From: Bettongia penicillata ogilbyi
Taxonomy: Eukaryota > Chordata > Mammalia > Diprotodontia > Potoroidae
NCBI GenBank assembly: GCA_023548195.1
Contig: JAJHZJ010000014.1
Location: forward strand, 14,360,718-14,424,717
Direction: 5' to 3'
Length of the DNA stretch: 64,000 bases
The notes under the pieces are model-generated. The model was not told the DNA's origin. It worked only from the letters and a program-made list of their open reading frames with translations, and ran no database searches. Below are positions 32,821 to 45,135 of this stretch, piece by piece. Position numbers and translations under genes: made by a program. The first letter of the stretch is position 1. The number at the start of each line of letters is the position of its first letter.

Positions 32821-33740
32821 CTCCATTCTAATTTTCAAGGTTCCATTTTCTTCCTTAAGATTCTGGATCTCCTTTTCTAATTGGTTGACTTTCATAATCT
32901 TCTTTTTTGGGATTATTCTTATTTTTTAAAAGTTTTTCCTCTATCTCTGTCATTTGATTTTTAAATTCTTTGTAAAGATCTTGTATGAGCTTTTTTTGGG
33001 CAAGTGACCATTTGAAATTACTACTTAGGGCTTTCTTTAGTTTGATATCCTCCTCTAAAGGTGAATTCTGGTCTTCTATATTCCCATAATAGTTTTCTGT
33101 GGTTGCATTCTTTCTCCTTTGCCTGTGCATTTTTTGTAATAATAGTTTAATTTTTGTAATCAGCTCTAGTCCTGAGGTAAGGGGGATGATGCTTCTGGCA
33201 CCATTTTCAGTTTTCCCCTCCAGCCTGGAACCAAAGATAAACCTCCAACCTCCTTTAAATGCCCACATCCAGCAGCTTTCTGTCCTACTGCTTGTGCACT
33301 CACCAGGTATGTGCTCGTTCCTTCTTGCTCTTTGTGTGGTTGCATACAACTTGCAGCACAGCTGGGTCTGGCATTCCTGGTCAGCAGAGGTTCCCTCTAT
33401 CTTCCCTAGTTTGAAGGTAAATGTTCCTGTGGTTGGAACAGAGGCAATCTCTCATACTAGCCCCAGAGCCTGCTGTTTGTTAAGTGGCTTGCAGCTTGTT
33501 AAAGCAGACCATATCCTAAAGGTGTTTACTCTTCAAAGACACCAAATTTCATCCTGAGATTTTTCTTCTGATCTTTTCAAATTGTCCCAGGAAGACCCCT
33601 ATTATGTCCCATTCTTATTTATTTTTACCCACACTTGGTTCCTCCTAAGGTGCTATTTTATCTCTTTTGTCGGGGGGAAGCTTTGAATTTTTGACCTATT
33701 CTGTCATCTTTCCAGAATCCTTTCCTCGTGCCTTTTTAAA
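32821..33740 (-). mobile_element. L1 5'UTR and ORF1 N-terminus
   Basis: Paralogue of 19722-21035: the 5'UTR text at 33180-33600 matches 19880-20290. On the minus strand an open frame of 164 codons spans the 5'UTR end and ORF1. ORF1 proper starts at the Met of MHRQRRKNATTENYYGN near 33130 and continues with coiled-coil text to 32855. Truncated beyond. Confidence 0.7.
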
Positions 33741-35420
33741 ATCAGGCTAAATAATATCAATTTTGTTAATCTTTTCAAAGAAAAACCTTTGGATTTTATT
33801 GCTCAGTTTTGGAGTGTTTTCAGTTGGCAGTTTATCTTTTTTTTCTTTACTTTTCAGATTTTCTTCTTTTTGTACTTATCTTGCATTTCTTTCCATACTG
33901 AAATTCTATTTTCTTTAAAAAAAAAAGAACGAATGTGATTTATTAAGCTTTCCTATTGTCTCTTTTGTATGTTTTTAGGGATATCACTTTTGTGCTAAGG
34001 ACAGTTCAACTGCATCACAGTTCATTTCTTTTATTCTTCCCCCTTTCACTCTCCATCACTTCCTTTTTATTATTTAGTTATATAACTCTTCCCCCCTTTC
34101 TTTCCTTCTCAACTAAGTGATTAACTCAAAATTCCTCCTTCTCTGTTCCCTTCCAACCTTTTCCTTATTTTTTTTCCATTTTCTGTATCTTTCTCTAACA
34201 GTTGCATTACCATGTTCTCTTTATCAATTGTATTCTCTATATTTTAGGACTTTTATTTTTTGATTCATAATCTGTATATTTATGTAGTCCATGTAAACTA
34301 TCTCTACTCCCACTCCTGCTACTGGATAAATTTCCCAGAACATCACTGTATCTCACTTATGGAATCCTAAAGGGGACAAGATCCTTTAATATCTTCACCT
34401 TGAACCTCCACTGGTATGCTTCTCCCAACATTATTCATTAAGAATCAGTCACTGAACATATAAATTTTAGGTAAAATTGTCATTTTTATTATATTGACCC
34501 TGCTGATCCATGAAAAATTAATATTTCTAAAATTATTTAAATATGATTTTAATTGTGTAAAAAGTTGTTATTTTTTAAAAATAATTCTATTCATATAGTT
34601 GTTGTCTTTGTTTTACCAGGTGTACTCCCAGGTATCTTATAGTGTTTGTAGAGTTATTTTAAATGTAGTATCTTTTACTATCTCTTCTTGCAGGGTTTTG
34701 TTTGTGATATATAGGATTGTTGATTGTTTTTTTGGATTTATTTGTATCCTGCTACTTTGCTAAAATTACTAGTTGTTTCAACTAATTTTTTAGTTGAGTC
34801 TTTGGGATTTTATAGATATATTATTATATCATCTGAAAAAAGAAAGTTTTATTGCCTCATCCTCTATTCTGATTCCATTCATTTCTATTTCTTCTCTTAT
34901 TGCTAGGATTTACAATACATTATTAAATAATGTTGTTGACAGTGGATATCACTGTTTCTTATCTGATCTTACTAAGAAGCCTTTTGGCTTATCCTCATTA
35001 CACACAATGCCTGCTGGTGGTTTTAGAAAAATGTTTTTTTTATCAATTTAATAAAAAATTAATTTATACCTTTCATGTGTTTATAATAGAAATGAGTGTT
35101 GTACCAAATCAAAAGTTTTTTCTGTGTTTGTTCTTATAATAATATGATTATTTTATTTTATTATTGGTATACTCAATTATATATCTTCACATATGTTTCA
35201 AATATATGTTTCCTTATGTTAAACCATCCTTGTATTCCTGTATAAATACCACTTAGCCATAATATATATTCTTTTAATATATTGTTGTAATCTTTTATCT
35301 AGTATTTTATTTAAGGTATTTGCAGCCATATTTATTAATGAAATCGGTCTATAATTTTCTTTCTTTTTACTCTTCCTGGTTTAAGTATCAATATCATATT
35401 TATTTCATAAAAGGGGTTTG
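33741..35420 (-). mobile_element. L1 ORF2 fragments
   Basis: Minus strand. 34470-35420 runs through the RT in order. 33741-34000 corresponds to the linker upstream of the RT (FFEKINKID in reverse near 33770). In sense order that linker should lie at higher coordinates, so at least two fragments are joined out of order. 34000-34470 is pyrimidine-rich and resembles the ORF2 linker seen again at 59520-59740. Confidence 0.7.
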
Positions 35421-35462
35421 GCCCTTGGTACGTACCTGGTACATAGCAGGTGTTTAATAAAT

Positions 35463-35711
35463 TTCTTGTTGTTCAGTTGTTTCAATCATAACTGATTCTT
35501 TGTGACACCACTTGAGGTTTCCTTGGCAAAGATACTGGAGTAGTTCAGTACTTCCTTCTCCAACTCATTTTACAGACAAGGAGACTGAGACAAATAGAGT
35601 TAAGTGACTTGCCATAGGTCACACAACTAGCTAAGTGTTTGAGGCCACATTTGAACTCATGATGATGAGTGCCTGGCACTAACTATATCCACTATGCCAC
35701 CTAGTCTCCCA
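35463..35711 (-). mobile_element. Marsupial CORE-SINE (MIR/MAR-like), reverse
   Basis: Contains TTGTGACACCACTTGAGG, CCTTGGCAAAGATACTGGAG, CTCATTTTACAGACAAGGA, AAGTGACTTGCCATAGGTCA and ends at CCACTATGCCACCTAG, the reverse tRNA-like head. TTTAATAAAT flanks it on both sides (35453-35462, 35712-35721). It sits in an L2/MIR 3' end (35425-35740). Confidence 0.85.
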
Positions 35712-35754
35712 TTTAATAAATGCTAATTAACTATTTGACTATTTCCTGATTTTT

Positions 35755-36560
35755 ATGAAACCATACATTTTGTTATTTCTCATGGTATAATAATATGTTT
35801 ATACATATGTATATATGTATATTTTGCATATACACACATATACATGTATGTCTGTATAAATGGTTTGCCTATCCATCCCCCAATTAATGGGCAACCCTTT
35901 AGTTTCCAATTCTTTGCAACTTCAAAAAAATCTGGTATAAAGATATCTATATATGTGGATGTCATCTCTTTGGGGGTAAAGATTTAGTAATGCTATATTA
36001 TGTGCAACTAAGTAGCAAAATAAATAGAGTGCCTGGCCTTAAGTAAGGAAGACCTGAGTTCAAATCTGGTCTCAGACACTCCACTCATTTGCTGTGTAAC
36101 CCTGGGCAACCAACTTAAATGTGGTTGCTTCCATTTCCTCATCTGTAAAATTAGCTGTAGAAAGAAATAACAAACCACTCTAGTATCTTGGCCAAGAAAT
36201 CCCCAAATAGGGTAATGACGAGATGGACACAGCTGAAATGATGGAACAACAAAAAGATGGATCAAAAGGTATGTACTGCTTCATGACTTTCTAGACAAAA
36301 TTGTAAATTACTCTCCATAATAATTGTTTCAATTCACAGGTCCACCAAAAAAATGCATTAAGGTGTTTTTTTTTTGGAGACCTTCCAACATTTGTCATTT
36401 TCCTATTTTTTTTTACCAACTTTGATAAACTAATGGGTATAACCTAAGAGTTGCTTTAATTTGCATTTCTCTATTGGTGATTGGAATCATTTTTTTTCAT
36501 ATAGCTATTGATAGCTTGGATAGATGTCTTCCTTAACAATTATCATATGGGATATGGTTC
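35755..36560 (-). mobile_element. L1 ORF2 C-terminal fragment, split by a SINE
   Basis: Reverse ORF2 text at 35755-36000 (CAATTAATGGGCAACCCTTT) resumes at 36265-36560 (GCTTTAATTTGCATTTCTCT). The CORE-SINE at 36003-36262 lies between. Confidence 0.75.
36003..36262 (+). mobile_element. Marsupial CORE-SINE (MIR/MAR-like), forward
   Basis: Plus-strand copy of the same family: GACCTGAGTTCAAATCTGGT (RNA polymerase III B-box region), TGTGTAACCCTGGGCAA, TCCTCATCTGTAAAAT, CAAACCACTCTAGTATCTTG, ending GAACAACAAAAAG. Inverted relative to 35463-35711; they could pair in RNA. Confidence 0.85.
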
Positions 36561-36581
36561 TCTCTAACCAATATATACATA

Positions 36582-36941
36582 TGTTAGAGACAAACTTGAC
36601 ACACAAAAAAGGTATCAGGAAAAATTTGTTAAAAATGGAGGTCAGAAAAGGGAAGACTTTCTACATTTCTCCTCGTGAGGGAACAGGTAGCTTCTAGCAT
36701 GTCCACTAGAAGGACTACAACTAGGTCAGGATGGGGCAGGACCCTTATAGAATTCCAAACTTTGAACCTGGAGGGGTCCTGTCTCCTGGTCATGTGACTT
36801 CATGTTCTCCTCTGATGGGCTTTCCTTCAAAATTAAAATAATTCTCAATTTATTGAGCATGCCCAGTAGTTTTCCGACTTTCACTTTACACCCCAGATCA
36901 ACTGGAAATGTGGAAATAAAACTTACTTCCTGTTGCCCACA
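36582..36941 (-). repeat. ERV 3' LTR
   Basis: 360 bp, TG...CA on either strand; sense starts TGTGGGCAACAGG and ends GTCTCTAACA. The terminal 85 bp align with the right LTR; the middle is strongly diverged and 108 bp longer. Confidence 0.65.
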
Positions 36942-36961
36942 AACTCTCCCCTTTTCTCTTT
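36942..36961 (-). other. ERV polypurine tract
   Basis: On the sense strand a run of A and G with GGGG directly upstream of the 3' LTR, the plus-strand primer site of retroviruses. Confidence 0.6.
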
Positions 36962-39559
36962 ATTAAAAGTTTTGTTTCCACACCTAAATCCATTCAATAA
37001 ATACCTCCTCACTTTTTTCCCCTATGAATTCTTCCCTTCATCTGTCTTCCTTTTATATGAATATGGGAAGGGAGCAAAGTTGATCGATGCATTGACAAAT
37101 TACAAGGGGGCATTCCCCTTGTTATAAATACAGATACAGAGATTCAAAAGAAAAATGTAAATCAATGAATTGTCCATTTAGAAGTTCCATCTCATAGAGC
37201 AGTCTGGGAAGGAACATAATCTGATGCAGTTTTCTGGTCTGGATACTCCTACAAGCCATCTTCAGCACAGCATCTCAGCATCTTCTTTCCTTTGTCTTGT
37301 AGAAATCCAGATGTCCACTCTCCTACAAAACTGACCTTTATGTAATTTTAGATTACCAATTCTACCACTCTTACAAAATAAAAATTGGAACTTTGACCAA
37401 TTGTCATATTTAAGAAATTCACATTAGAACCCAGTTTTTACATTTTACATCAATTCACTATTCCTTTCCCCCATCAGGAAGATGAGATTTCACTAAGGAG
37501 TCAATAACAGACAAAATAATCATTTTTAACAGTACATATTACTTCATAAAACAATTTCAACTTCTAGTCATGTGATGCTTCTTTTAAAGCATTTACAATG
37601 TAGACCACAAATCATTTTCCTTTTAACATTAACCAAGAGACAAAATAATAATAACTATGTATGCTAACCTCACAGGTACTTGACCTGATTGCCTCCATAC
37701 TATGCTATTACTAAAATTAAAGGACCCTAACTTATTGTTATTGGTCTAAAATCCCAAGCCTAATAGTTTAATTTTAGACTTAACCTCAGATGTTCCCCTA
37801 GAACAATCTATTATTTAGTAGATCTGGTATTTTGCTTATGAAACATTTGATTATAGAAAATTACCACTAAGAGTAGCGACACTGCAGGAAAACAACAGTT
37901 CCATCCAGGAGTAGATTGTCAACTGGCATCCAGCCAGGCTTAAAGTCTGTCAGATGTCAGTGGGGAAATTGAATCAGGAGAATCCTACATCATCTCAGGC
38001 TGAACAGGCGTTCTCCCAACCTTCCCATGAGATCACCCCTCGCTGGCATCATCTAGCAGCGACTCAGACCACGTTTCTTACTATCCACACCTGAAGTTAG
38101 ACTCAGAAGAATAGTCAATTGATAGTCCCACAAAATCTTAAAACAATAATCAGTTTCAAATATGACTATAACTTCACATTGGCTAAGGAATATCTTTTGA
38201 AGTAAGTCTTAAGTAGCTTACCTGCCTTTCTATACTTGTTCTAGTTCTTGATTAAATAATAATCATAAAATCAAATTTACCATTAAAACCATAAGCTGTT
38301 GCTCTAATAGATTTATATCTGTTTCCCATGCCTTTCTAACCAGGCTCAATCTAAAAGAATGAGCTACATGTATGATAAGTTCAAATACTAACTTCATCTT
38401 ATGTTCATGAAATGAATTCAAATCAAAACAGAAACACAACTTTTCCATCAGTGCAAAATATTACCAGAGGTTACCTGCCTCTGAGAAACTTATATTGAAA
38501 TTCTTTTCCCCAAACTGAAGATGTCTCTTATTTAGTTTCAGTAATTAATTCAGTTAATGTTTTAATACAAAGTGCTTTTACATCATTTTGTCACGGGTAA
38601 AGACCTTATTCCAAGTTGGACCTTTTCCCCTCATCCCAAAAGAGTTTTAGTCACATTTGCCTAAAAAGGCCCTGGAAAACCTCACCTTGAAGGCTCTTTG
38701 GATTTCCCCATGTGAACTGACTCTCCTGAGGCCCATGGTCTTTCCCCTAGACTATGCCCAAATTTCTGTTCTACTTGATCTTATCAATATAAATCTTCAG
38801 GTTACTGGCCACTCCCATCAAGACCATCCCTGGAACCCTTAGACCACCTGGGGCCACACCTGGACTCCTTCCACAGTCCCTCTTCTTTAGCTGAAAGAAG
38901 GCTTGGGTTGAGTTCATTTGAGCAGGACCAATTGTGTTACTATTTCTGCGTCCCAAGCACCCTTGACTTCAACAATTCCATACAATTATGGTTAACTTTA
39001 AATCCCAGTCTTTTTCTGGGACAATAATACAATATCACATTTATACTTTGGTTTCCTTTCATTTATCTAATTATTCCTATAGCATTCAGAAAGAAAGTTC
39101 TATTTCAGGGATTTTATCTTTCACAAGACCATATATATCAGAGTACTCATTTACCCAATTAATTGAAAAGAGCAAGATTCCACTATTTGCATTATGCTTG
39201 CATCTTAAATTATCTGCTTTGATTATAAAAACATGCCATGAAGATGAAAAGCAACAACCTAATTAGATATCACCTCCACTTTATAGTCAGACTCAGAAAT
39301 AGTCAAATGGGAAAATATTCCATTTCAGAGGAACACAGTAGGGAAACTGAGACAGAAAGATCCCATCCCAGGCTGAGGACACAGTTGTCTGCTGAGGAAA
39401 ACTTCTACCTGTAACAGTCACATTCCTCTCTGAGTAGTAGAACACAATCTGTAATGGTCCCAGAAGCTTTGCATTTGATGGCAGGTTTCACACTCAAGAA
39501 TATTACCCGTATTTTCATCTTAGATCTTAAATTTGTTCTAAAAGCCAATCATTAGAGAT
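36962..39559 (-). other. ERV internal region without readable pol/env
   Basis: No RT YXDD box, integrase motif or envelope transmembrane motif found on the minus strand. Short frames such as 38771-38956 have no clear match. Either pol/env were deleted or are decayed beyond reading by eye. Confidence 0.45.
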
Positions 39560-40510
39560 CATTTCACCTGGAGGTCATCACCAGTCAAACATTTCCCAAA
39601 CTTTTGGGCTTCTTTTCAGATTCTCCTCTTCTTCTCAGTGGTAGTGGAATCTTCCAAGTGTCTCCCCAGTTTCTCTCTAATCTGAATGAGGTCTGAGATG
39701 GAGAACAGAACACTCACTCTAATTGTTCCACTAGAAGCAGTCACTTCCCTCAGGGGAAAAAATTCTGAAAGCCCTTTGGGAATAGGGGCTTAGAAAGACA
39801 GACAAGAAGTCCCATTCTTGTTGGGGAAGGGCTGGAGAATGTTGCCTGAACTGGATTAGGCTGCAAGGCCAGGGGATCCAGCAGGCAAGGGGTAAGATCA
39901 GCTGGTTTCTGAGGAGGGCAAGGGGTCAGAGGGGGAGATACCACAGAGACTGCTGTGGGAGTGGAGCCTGAGGCCTCAGTGGTTATCGCCTCAGGGAGAG
40001 TGGCTGCAGTGGAACATACCTCGGCAAGACCTGTGGCTGGAGCCTGAGGTGGGAGAGAGGGCCAAACCCCTGAGACCATAAGAAGGAGATCATCAGAAAT
40101 GTCCTGTTGACCACCATTGCTCCTTTGAGGGGCAGTTCTAGCTATAAGCATCCCCCAATCTTTCCTGACAACTGGATTCTGAAAAAGCTCAACAAATGCC
40201 ATTATGGAGGAAACTTCTAATCATTTTCCTTCCAGTCTTGCAATATAATTCTAACTCTAAGAGTTATTTATTTTTAAGGTCCCCAAAACAGGCCATACTT
40301 CCTGGTCCTCTAGGCAATACTGAGGCCAAACTGTGTTGCAAAAGAACACAAACTTTTTCTTTTTAAGTTCTTTAGAGAAATTAAATTTTTCCCAATTTTT
40401 TTGAAAGACAAACCCAAAGGCAAATTTTTGGGAATTGCAAAGGAGTGGCCCATTATAACAAATTATCTTACAAATACAAATTGGGTAGGCCTTCCAAAAA
40501 TCATACAAAA
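39560..40510 (-). pseudogene. ERV gag pseudogene (class I type)
   Basis: Minus strand, two open pieces. The first (40257-40508) ends with matrix-domain text FCNTVWPQ followed by WP and GT spacing typical of class I gag, and stops at about 40255. The second (39750-40202) is a proline-rich linker (PPLTPCPPQKPADLTP) leading into a capsid start, FPLREV then SDLIQI and KLG near 39640-39750, and a stop near 39616. Capsid text fades after about 39560. In an intact virus Gag assembles the particle; here stops and indels remove that function. Confidence 0.6.
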
Positions 40511-42836
40511 GATTTTACAAAGCGTTTCTTCATACAACAAATATTTTCCTCTCTTAAGAACAGTTTACAATTTATCACATCACAAACATACTTTTGTAAA
40601 TGCTTGTTTTATAGCAAAAACAAGCTTAGTTAAAACTTTCTTCTTAATAGCAGAAATAAACTTTTTAACATACTTCATACATCCTTAGATGGAACAGAAT
40701 TGAAAATCACACCCATATATATAAATATATGTATATTTTTAAGAATTCTCATTTTCTCAATAAGAATTCTACAATAAAGAAACTCTTACACAGAATTCCT
40801 AATAGCTTCTTAACCAATCCATCATTAATTTAACAATGTAGTTCCTAATACAACAACATTTAGATGGATTGTGTAAAGATTTAAACGATTTAAGTTTACT
40901 TAAAATTTAAAACAAGCCATTACCCATTCAGGTGAATACATTTCCACATTATCTTGTACAGTAATTCATCTCCTTATTGCCACATGGGCACACTCTTTCA
41001 CCTGATCAGATAGAGTCATCTCAAATTTGATTGTGCTGTTAACTATTAAATCAAGTTAATCATTTATCACTACATATTTATAACCAAATATAAGCTTCAA
41101 ATTATCAAACTTCTGTCACATCCTTTAAAAATCCCAGTCTATATATGACAGAATCCAAAAATGAAAATTGTGTAACCACTATATTAGACTAATGTTGCAT
41201 CTCACATATGCCCATCCTTGTGTCAAATGCTTTACATAAATATCAAATAACAATATCTTTTTCTGCTGAATTCTGATAGGAATTACATTCTCAGATGCTG
41301 CTTTGTATTCCTTCAGGACAGATTTTAACTTGAATCATATCAAACCTGGATTTATAACCACTAATGACAAACATTTCAAACTTTTTTCCCCATAAGTCAA
41401 AAATACTCTTACTACTTAAAAGAAAATTTCCCTTGAATGAACACTTGGCTGGCCATTTTCAGCTCTGAATAGCTTTCTCCCTTTTACTCTACTTTCTTAA
41501 AGAGCTGAAACACCATCTTCTGGCTCCCCACCTCCACCCCCAAGAGACTGACCAGACTAGGAGCTTTCCCACTTAACTCAGATAGGGAGGGGGAGGGAGT
41601 AACCTCTCCTGAGCATATGGAATCTGTTGTTCAGGCTCTACAGAGTTTGAAGTCCCACTTGTTCTCCTCAGGTTAATTTAAAATATGCCAGTCTCTCCAG
41701 GCAGAAGCTTTCATAGTTTAGAAGATTAAGTAATTGACTTGCCTGAATTCTTATCCTCCTTGTCTTCATCCTTCAGAATCTGGAGAGAGTCAATGCCTCC
41801 AAAAGAAATCACTGAAATTCCAAAGTGAACTTGCAATTTTAAACACACTGTCCATTATTAGATACATTGACCCAATTCAAACCTAAAGTATAGATTTGAG
41901 CTTTGAGATCTCATCAAATCAAAACTCAACTTTTCCCTGCAGACTGCCTAAGGTCCATTTTCCTTTATCTTCCTTTTCACATTCAAAAATGTGGCCAGGG
42001 TTAAGAATGCAGAAAGAAAGTTTTTTTTTCCTCTTCTCTCTCTCTTTTCGACCCCACTCGCTCCTCTGAAACTGCTCCAGGTGGGAGTGGGACAAGGGGA
42101 AGATAATGGGAAAGCCTTGTTGGAAGCCTACATTTATAGTCTTTATCACAGCCATGAAACACTTCACAAACACACAGACTAGACATTTAATAAAACATTG
42201 TGCACATCAATTTGAATTCAAATTCAAGCCCGGTCAAAAACTTGTGGTTTCTAACCAATTCTAAGCATTAAATTCCTCCCTAATAAGCACACTCTAGCTT
42301 CTGAGACAAACAACCATCTAGAGGTCCCAACACAAGATGGCTTAGGGAAATGCCAGAATGTCCCTATTAAGACTAATGTCCCTGATCCCTAGGGACCACC
42401 ATAGTTTTTTTGACTTGGGAGTGGGTCGCATCCACCCAATATCCCCAGAGGCTCTCCTTCCTGTCATTGCTTGAATTCCTAGGATTCTGTTCAAGTTCTC
42501 TCATTAGCTTAGTGCCCAGTAGGAGACTTCCACATAGAAACAGGACTAGCAAAGAGCTTGTCACATGTCCAAACTTCCACTTCATCAGTAAAAGACTGAT
42601 TCAGAGTGAAAGTTCCCAGGGAATGATTTGATCTTTGTTCCGTATACTAAGTTATCTGGTCTGCCAGCAAATTTTGCTCCTTTCCTTCCTCAGAACTCCC
42701 TGCCCATGGTCCAATGTCACATGCTTGAACTGAAGTAGATTTAACTTACAGGGATTGTAAAACAAACAAACAAACTTTTTTACAGTAGCACACATTCCCA
42801 TAAATTTTATCTGACTCAGTCCAAGGCAGAGATAAT
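40511..42836 (-). other. ERV leader and unassigned internal DNA
   Basis: About 2.3 kb between primer site and gag, longer than usual, so it may hold an unrecognised insertion. AT-rich at 40690-41400. No gene seen. Confidence 0.4.
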
Positions 42837-42854
42837 GCCCCATTTTGGGTACCA
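42837..42854 (-). other. ERV primer-binding site
   Basis: Sense TGGTACCCAAAATGGGGC begins 4 bases after the 5' LTR. TGG at the start pairs with the CCA end of a tRNA. Which tRNA is not clear to me. Confidence 0.55.
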
Positions 42855-42858
42855 CATT

Positions 42859-43110
42859 TGTTAGAGATGAACTTAACACTCAGAAAAGGTATCAAGAAAA
42901 ATTTATTAAAAATGGAGTTCAGAAGAGGGAAGGTGTAGACCAAAAGAAGAATAAACTCCTCTTGTGCAACCATGGAGAAACTGAGAACGTCTAGGTCCCT
43001 AGAGGATATCCTCCACTTGACAAAGGACTCAAAAGTCAAGTAACTGTCTGGGAAAATGCCAAAATAAGAGGGGGAAATAAGACTATAGAAGTTTACTTCT
43101 TTGGTGAACA
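42859..43110 (-). repeat. ERV 5' LTR (shortened)
   Basis: 252 bp, plus strand TGTTAGAGATG to GGTGAACA. Matches the left LTR over its first 85 bp and at the far end (TTTACTTCTTTGG versus CTTACTTCCTG). Confidence 0.6.
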
Positions 43111-43229
43111 ATTATTTTCCTCCACCCTTTTAAATGAGGAAGAACAAAACATACCATTACAGAAAGACATCAAAGTCAAGGCTTCTTCATCCAAAACCTC
43201 CAAAATAAATTTTCAATGGTCTCAGTCCA

Positions 43230-44165
43230 CAAAAGACCTCAAAATTTTTTTTTGAAAATCAAGTAAGAGAGGTGAAGGAAAAATTGGGAAGAGAAATGAG
43301 AACGATAAAAGAAAATCATGAAAAGTGAGTCAACAACTTGCTAAAAGAGATCTAAAAAAAATGCTGAACAAAATAACACCTTTAAAATAACCAAAATGGC
43401 AAAAGAGGTCCAAAAAGCCAATGAGGAGAAAAATGCTTTAAAAAGTAGATATAGCCAAATAGAAAAAGAGGTTCAAAAGCTCACTGAAGCAAATAGTTCC
43501 TTAAAAATTAGAATGGAGCAGATGGAAGCTAATGACTTTATGAGAAACCACAAAATTACAAAACAAAACCAAAAGAATGAAAAAATTGAAGACAATGTGA
43601 AATACCTCATTGGAAAAACAACTGACCTGAAAAATAGATCCAAGACAGACAATTTAAAAATTATGGGGCTACCTGACAACCGTGATGAAAAAAAAGATCC
43701 TAAACATCAACTTTCATGAAATTATCAAGGAAAACTTGCTGTGATATTCTACAACCAGAGGGTAAAATAAATATTGAAAGAATCCACTGATCACCTTCTG
43801 AAAGAGATCTGAAAATAAAAACTCCTAGGAATATTGTAGTCAGATTTCAAAGTTCCCTGGTCCAGGAGAAAATATTGCAAGCAGCCAGAAAGAAGCAATT
43901 CAAGTATTATGGAACTACAATCAGGATAACACAAGATCTAGCAGCTTCTACATTAAGCGATCAAAGGGTTTGGAATATGATATTGCAGAAGTCAAAGGAA
44001 CTTGAATTAAAACCAAGAATAACCTACCCAGCAAAACTGCATAAAATATTTCAGGGGAAAAAATGGTCTTTCAATGAAATAGAGGACTTTCAAATATTCT
44101 TGATGAAAAGACCAGAGCCGAATAGAAAATTTGACTTTCAAGCACGAGAATCAAGAGAAGCATGA
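43230..44165 (+). pseudogene. HAL1 ORF1 pseudogene
   Basis: Long fragments survive: 43396-43719 (coiled coil MAKEVQKANEEKNAL to RRM NLKIMGLPDN) and 43875-44165 (C-terminal domain QAARKKQFKYYG, ITQDLAASTL, ITYPAKL, FLMKRP). They are separated by frameshifts near 43690-43720 and 43800. The N-terminal coiled coil before 43396 has stops. Confidence 0.8.
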
Positions 44166-44287
44166 AAAGGTAAACAGGAAAGAAAAATCATAAGGGACTT
44201 TCTAAAGTTGAATTGTTTACATTCCTACATGAAAGGATAATATTTGTAACTCATGAGATTTTTCTCAGTATTAGGGTAGTTGGAGGG

Positions 44288-44308
44288 ATTATATACATAT
44301 AGACAGAG
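44288..44308. repeat. Short TATA/CATA repeat at HAL1 microsatellite site
   Basis: Only about 20 bp of ATATACATATAG, followed by AGACAGAGGGCACAGGG as in other copies: a nearly unexpanded allele of the site. Confidence 0.75.
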
Positions 44309-45135
44309 GGCACAGGGCGAGTTGAATAGAAAGGGATGATATCTGAAAAACTAAAATTAAGGAGTGAAAGAGGACTATATTGGGAGGAGAAAGGGAGAGA
44401 TGGAATGGGGCAAATTATCTCTTATAAAAAGAGCAAAAAAAATTTTTCAATGGAGGGGGAAAGGGAGGAGGAGAGAGGGAAAAGTAAATCTATTCTCATC
44501 ACATTTGGCTTAAATAAGGAATAATGCACACTCCATTTGCTATGAAAATCTATCTTATGCTACAGGAAAGTAAGGGAGAATGAGATAAATGGGCCTTGCG
44601 GGGGGAGATGATAGAAGGAAGGGCAAATGGGAGGAGGGAATAATTAGAAGTAGATACTTTTGGGGAGGAATAAGGTCAAAAGAGAGAATAGAATCAATGG
44701 GGGCAGTATAGGATGAAGGGAAATATAGTTAGTCTTTCACAACTTGACTATTATGGAAGTCTTTTGCATAACTACACGTATATCCTATTGGATTGTTTAC
44801 CTTCACAGTGGGGATGTGTGGGGATGGAGAAAGGGAAAGACATTGCAACTCAAAATTTTAGGAACAAATGTTGAGAATTGTTTTGCATGCAACTGGGAAA
44901 AAAGAAATATAGGCAGTGGGGTATAAAAAATCTATCTTGCCCTACAAGAAAAGAGAGAACATAGGGATAAAGGAAAGGAATGGTGTGATAGAAGAGAGGG
45001 CAGATTGAGGGAAGGAGTATTCATAATGCACAGTGTCTTGGGGTGGGGGAAGAGAAAAGATGGGGAGAAAATTTGGAACTCAAAATCTTGTGGAAATGAA
45101 TGTTTAAAACTAAAACAAATAAATTAAAAAAGAAA

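Larger units (their letters stand above)
36582..43110 (-). mobile_element. Decayed class I endogenous retrovirus
   Basis: Minus-strand provirus: 5' LTR at the right (42859-43110), primer-binding site next to it, long leader, broken gag (about 39560-40510), then 2.6 kb without readable pol or env, polypurine tract, 3' LTR (36582-36941). Order and motifs are right for one provirus, total 6.5 kb. The gag text is of the gammaretrovirus-related class I type. The flanking 4-mers (CATA and ATTA) do not match, so the ends are mutated or the element was rearranged. Non-functional. Confidence 0.65.
43112..45135 (+). mobile_element. Old HAL1-like element, missing most of 5'UTR
   Basis: Starts in the last 150 bp of 5'UTR, then ORF1 (broken), then HAL1 3'UTR with internal and terminal L1-like end modules and an A-rich tail (45105-45135). 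No ORF2. It abuts the ERV 5' LTR. Confidence 0.75.

Noticed and set aside
32855..33349. 164-codon minus frame as a novel gene
   Set aside because: It is L1 5'UTR running into ORF1; a paralogous region exists at 19722-21035.
39750..40202. Proline-rich 150-codon frame as a host gene
   Set aside because: Flanked by matrix- and capsid-like text on the same strand and lying between LTRs, so it is ERV gag.
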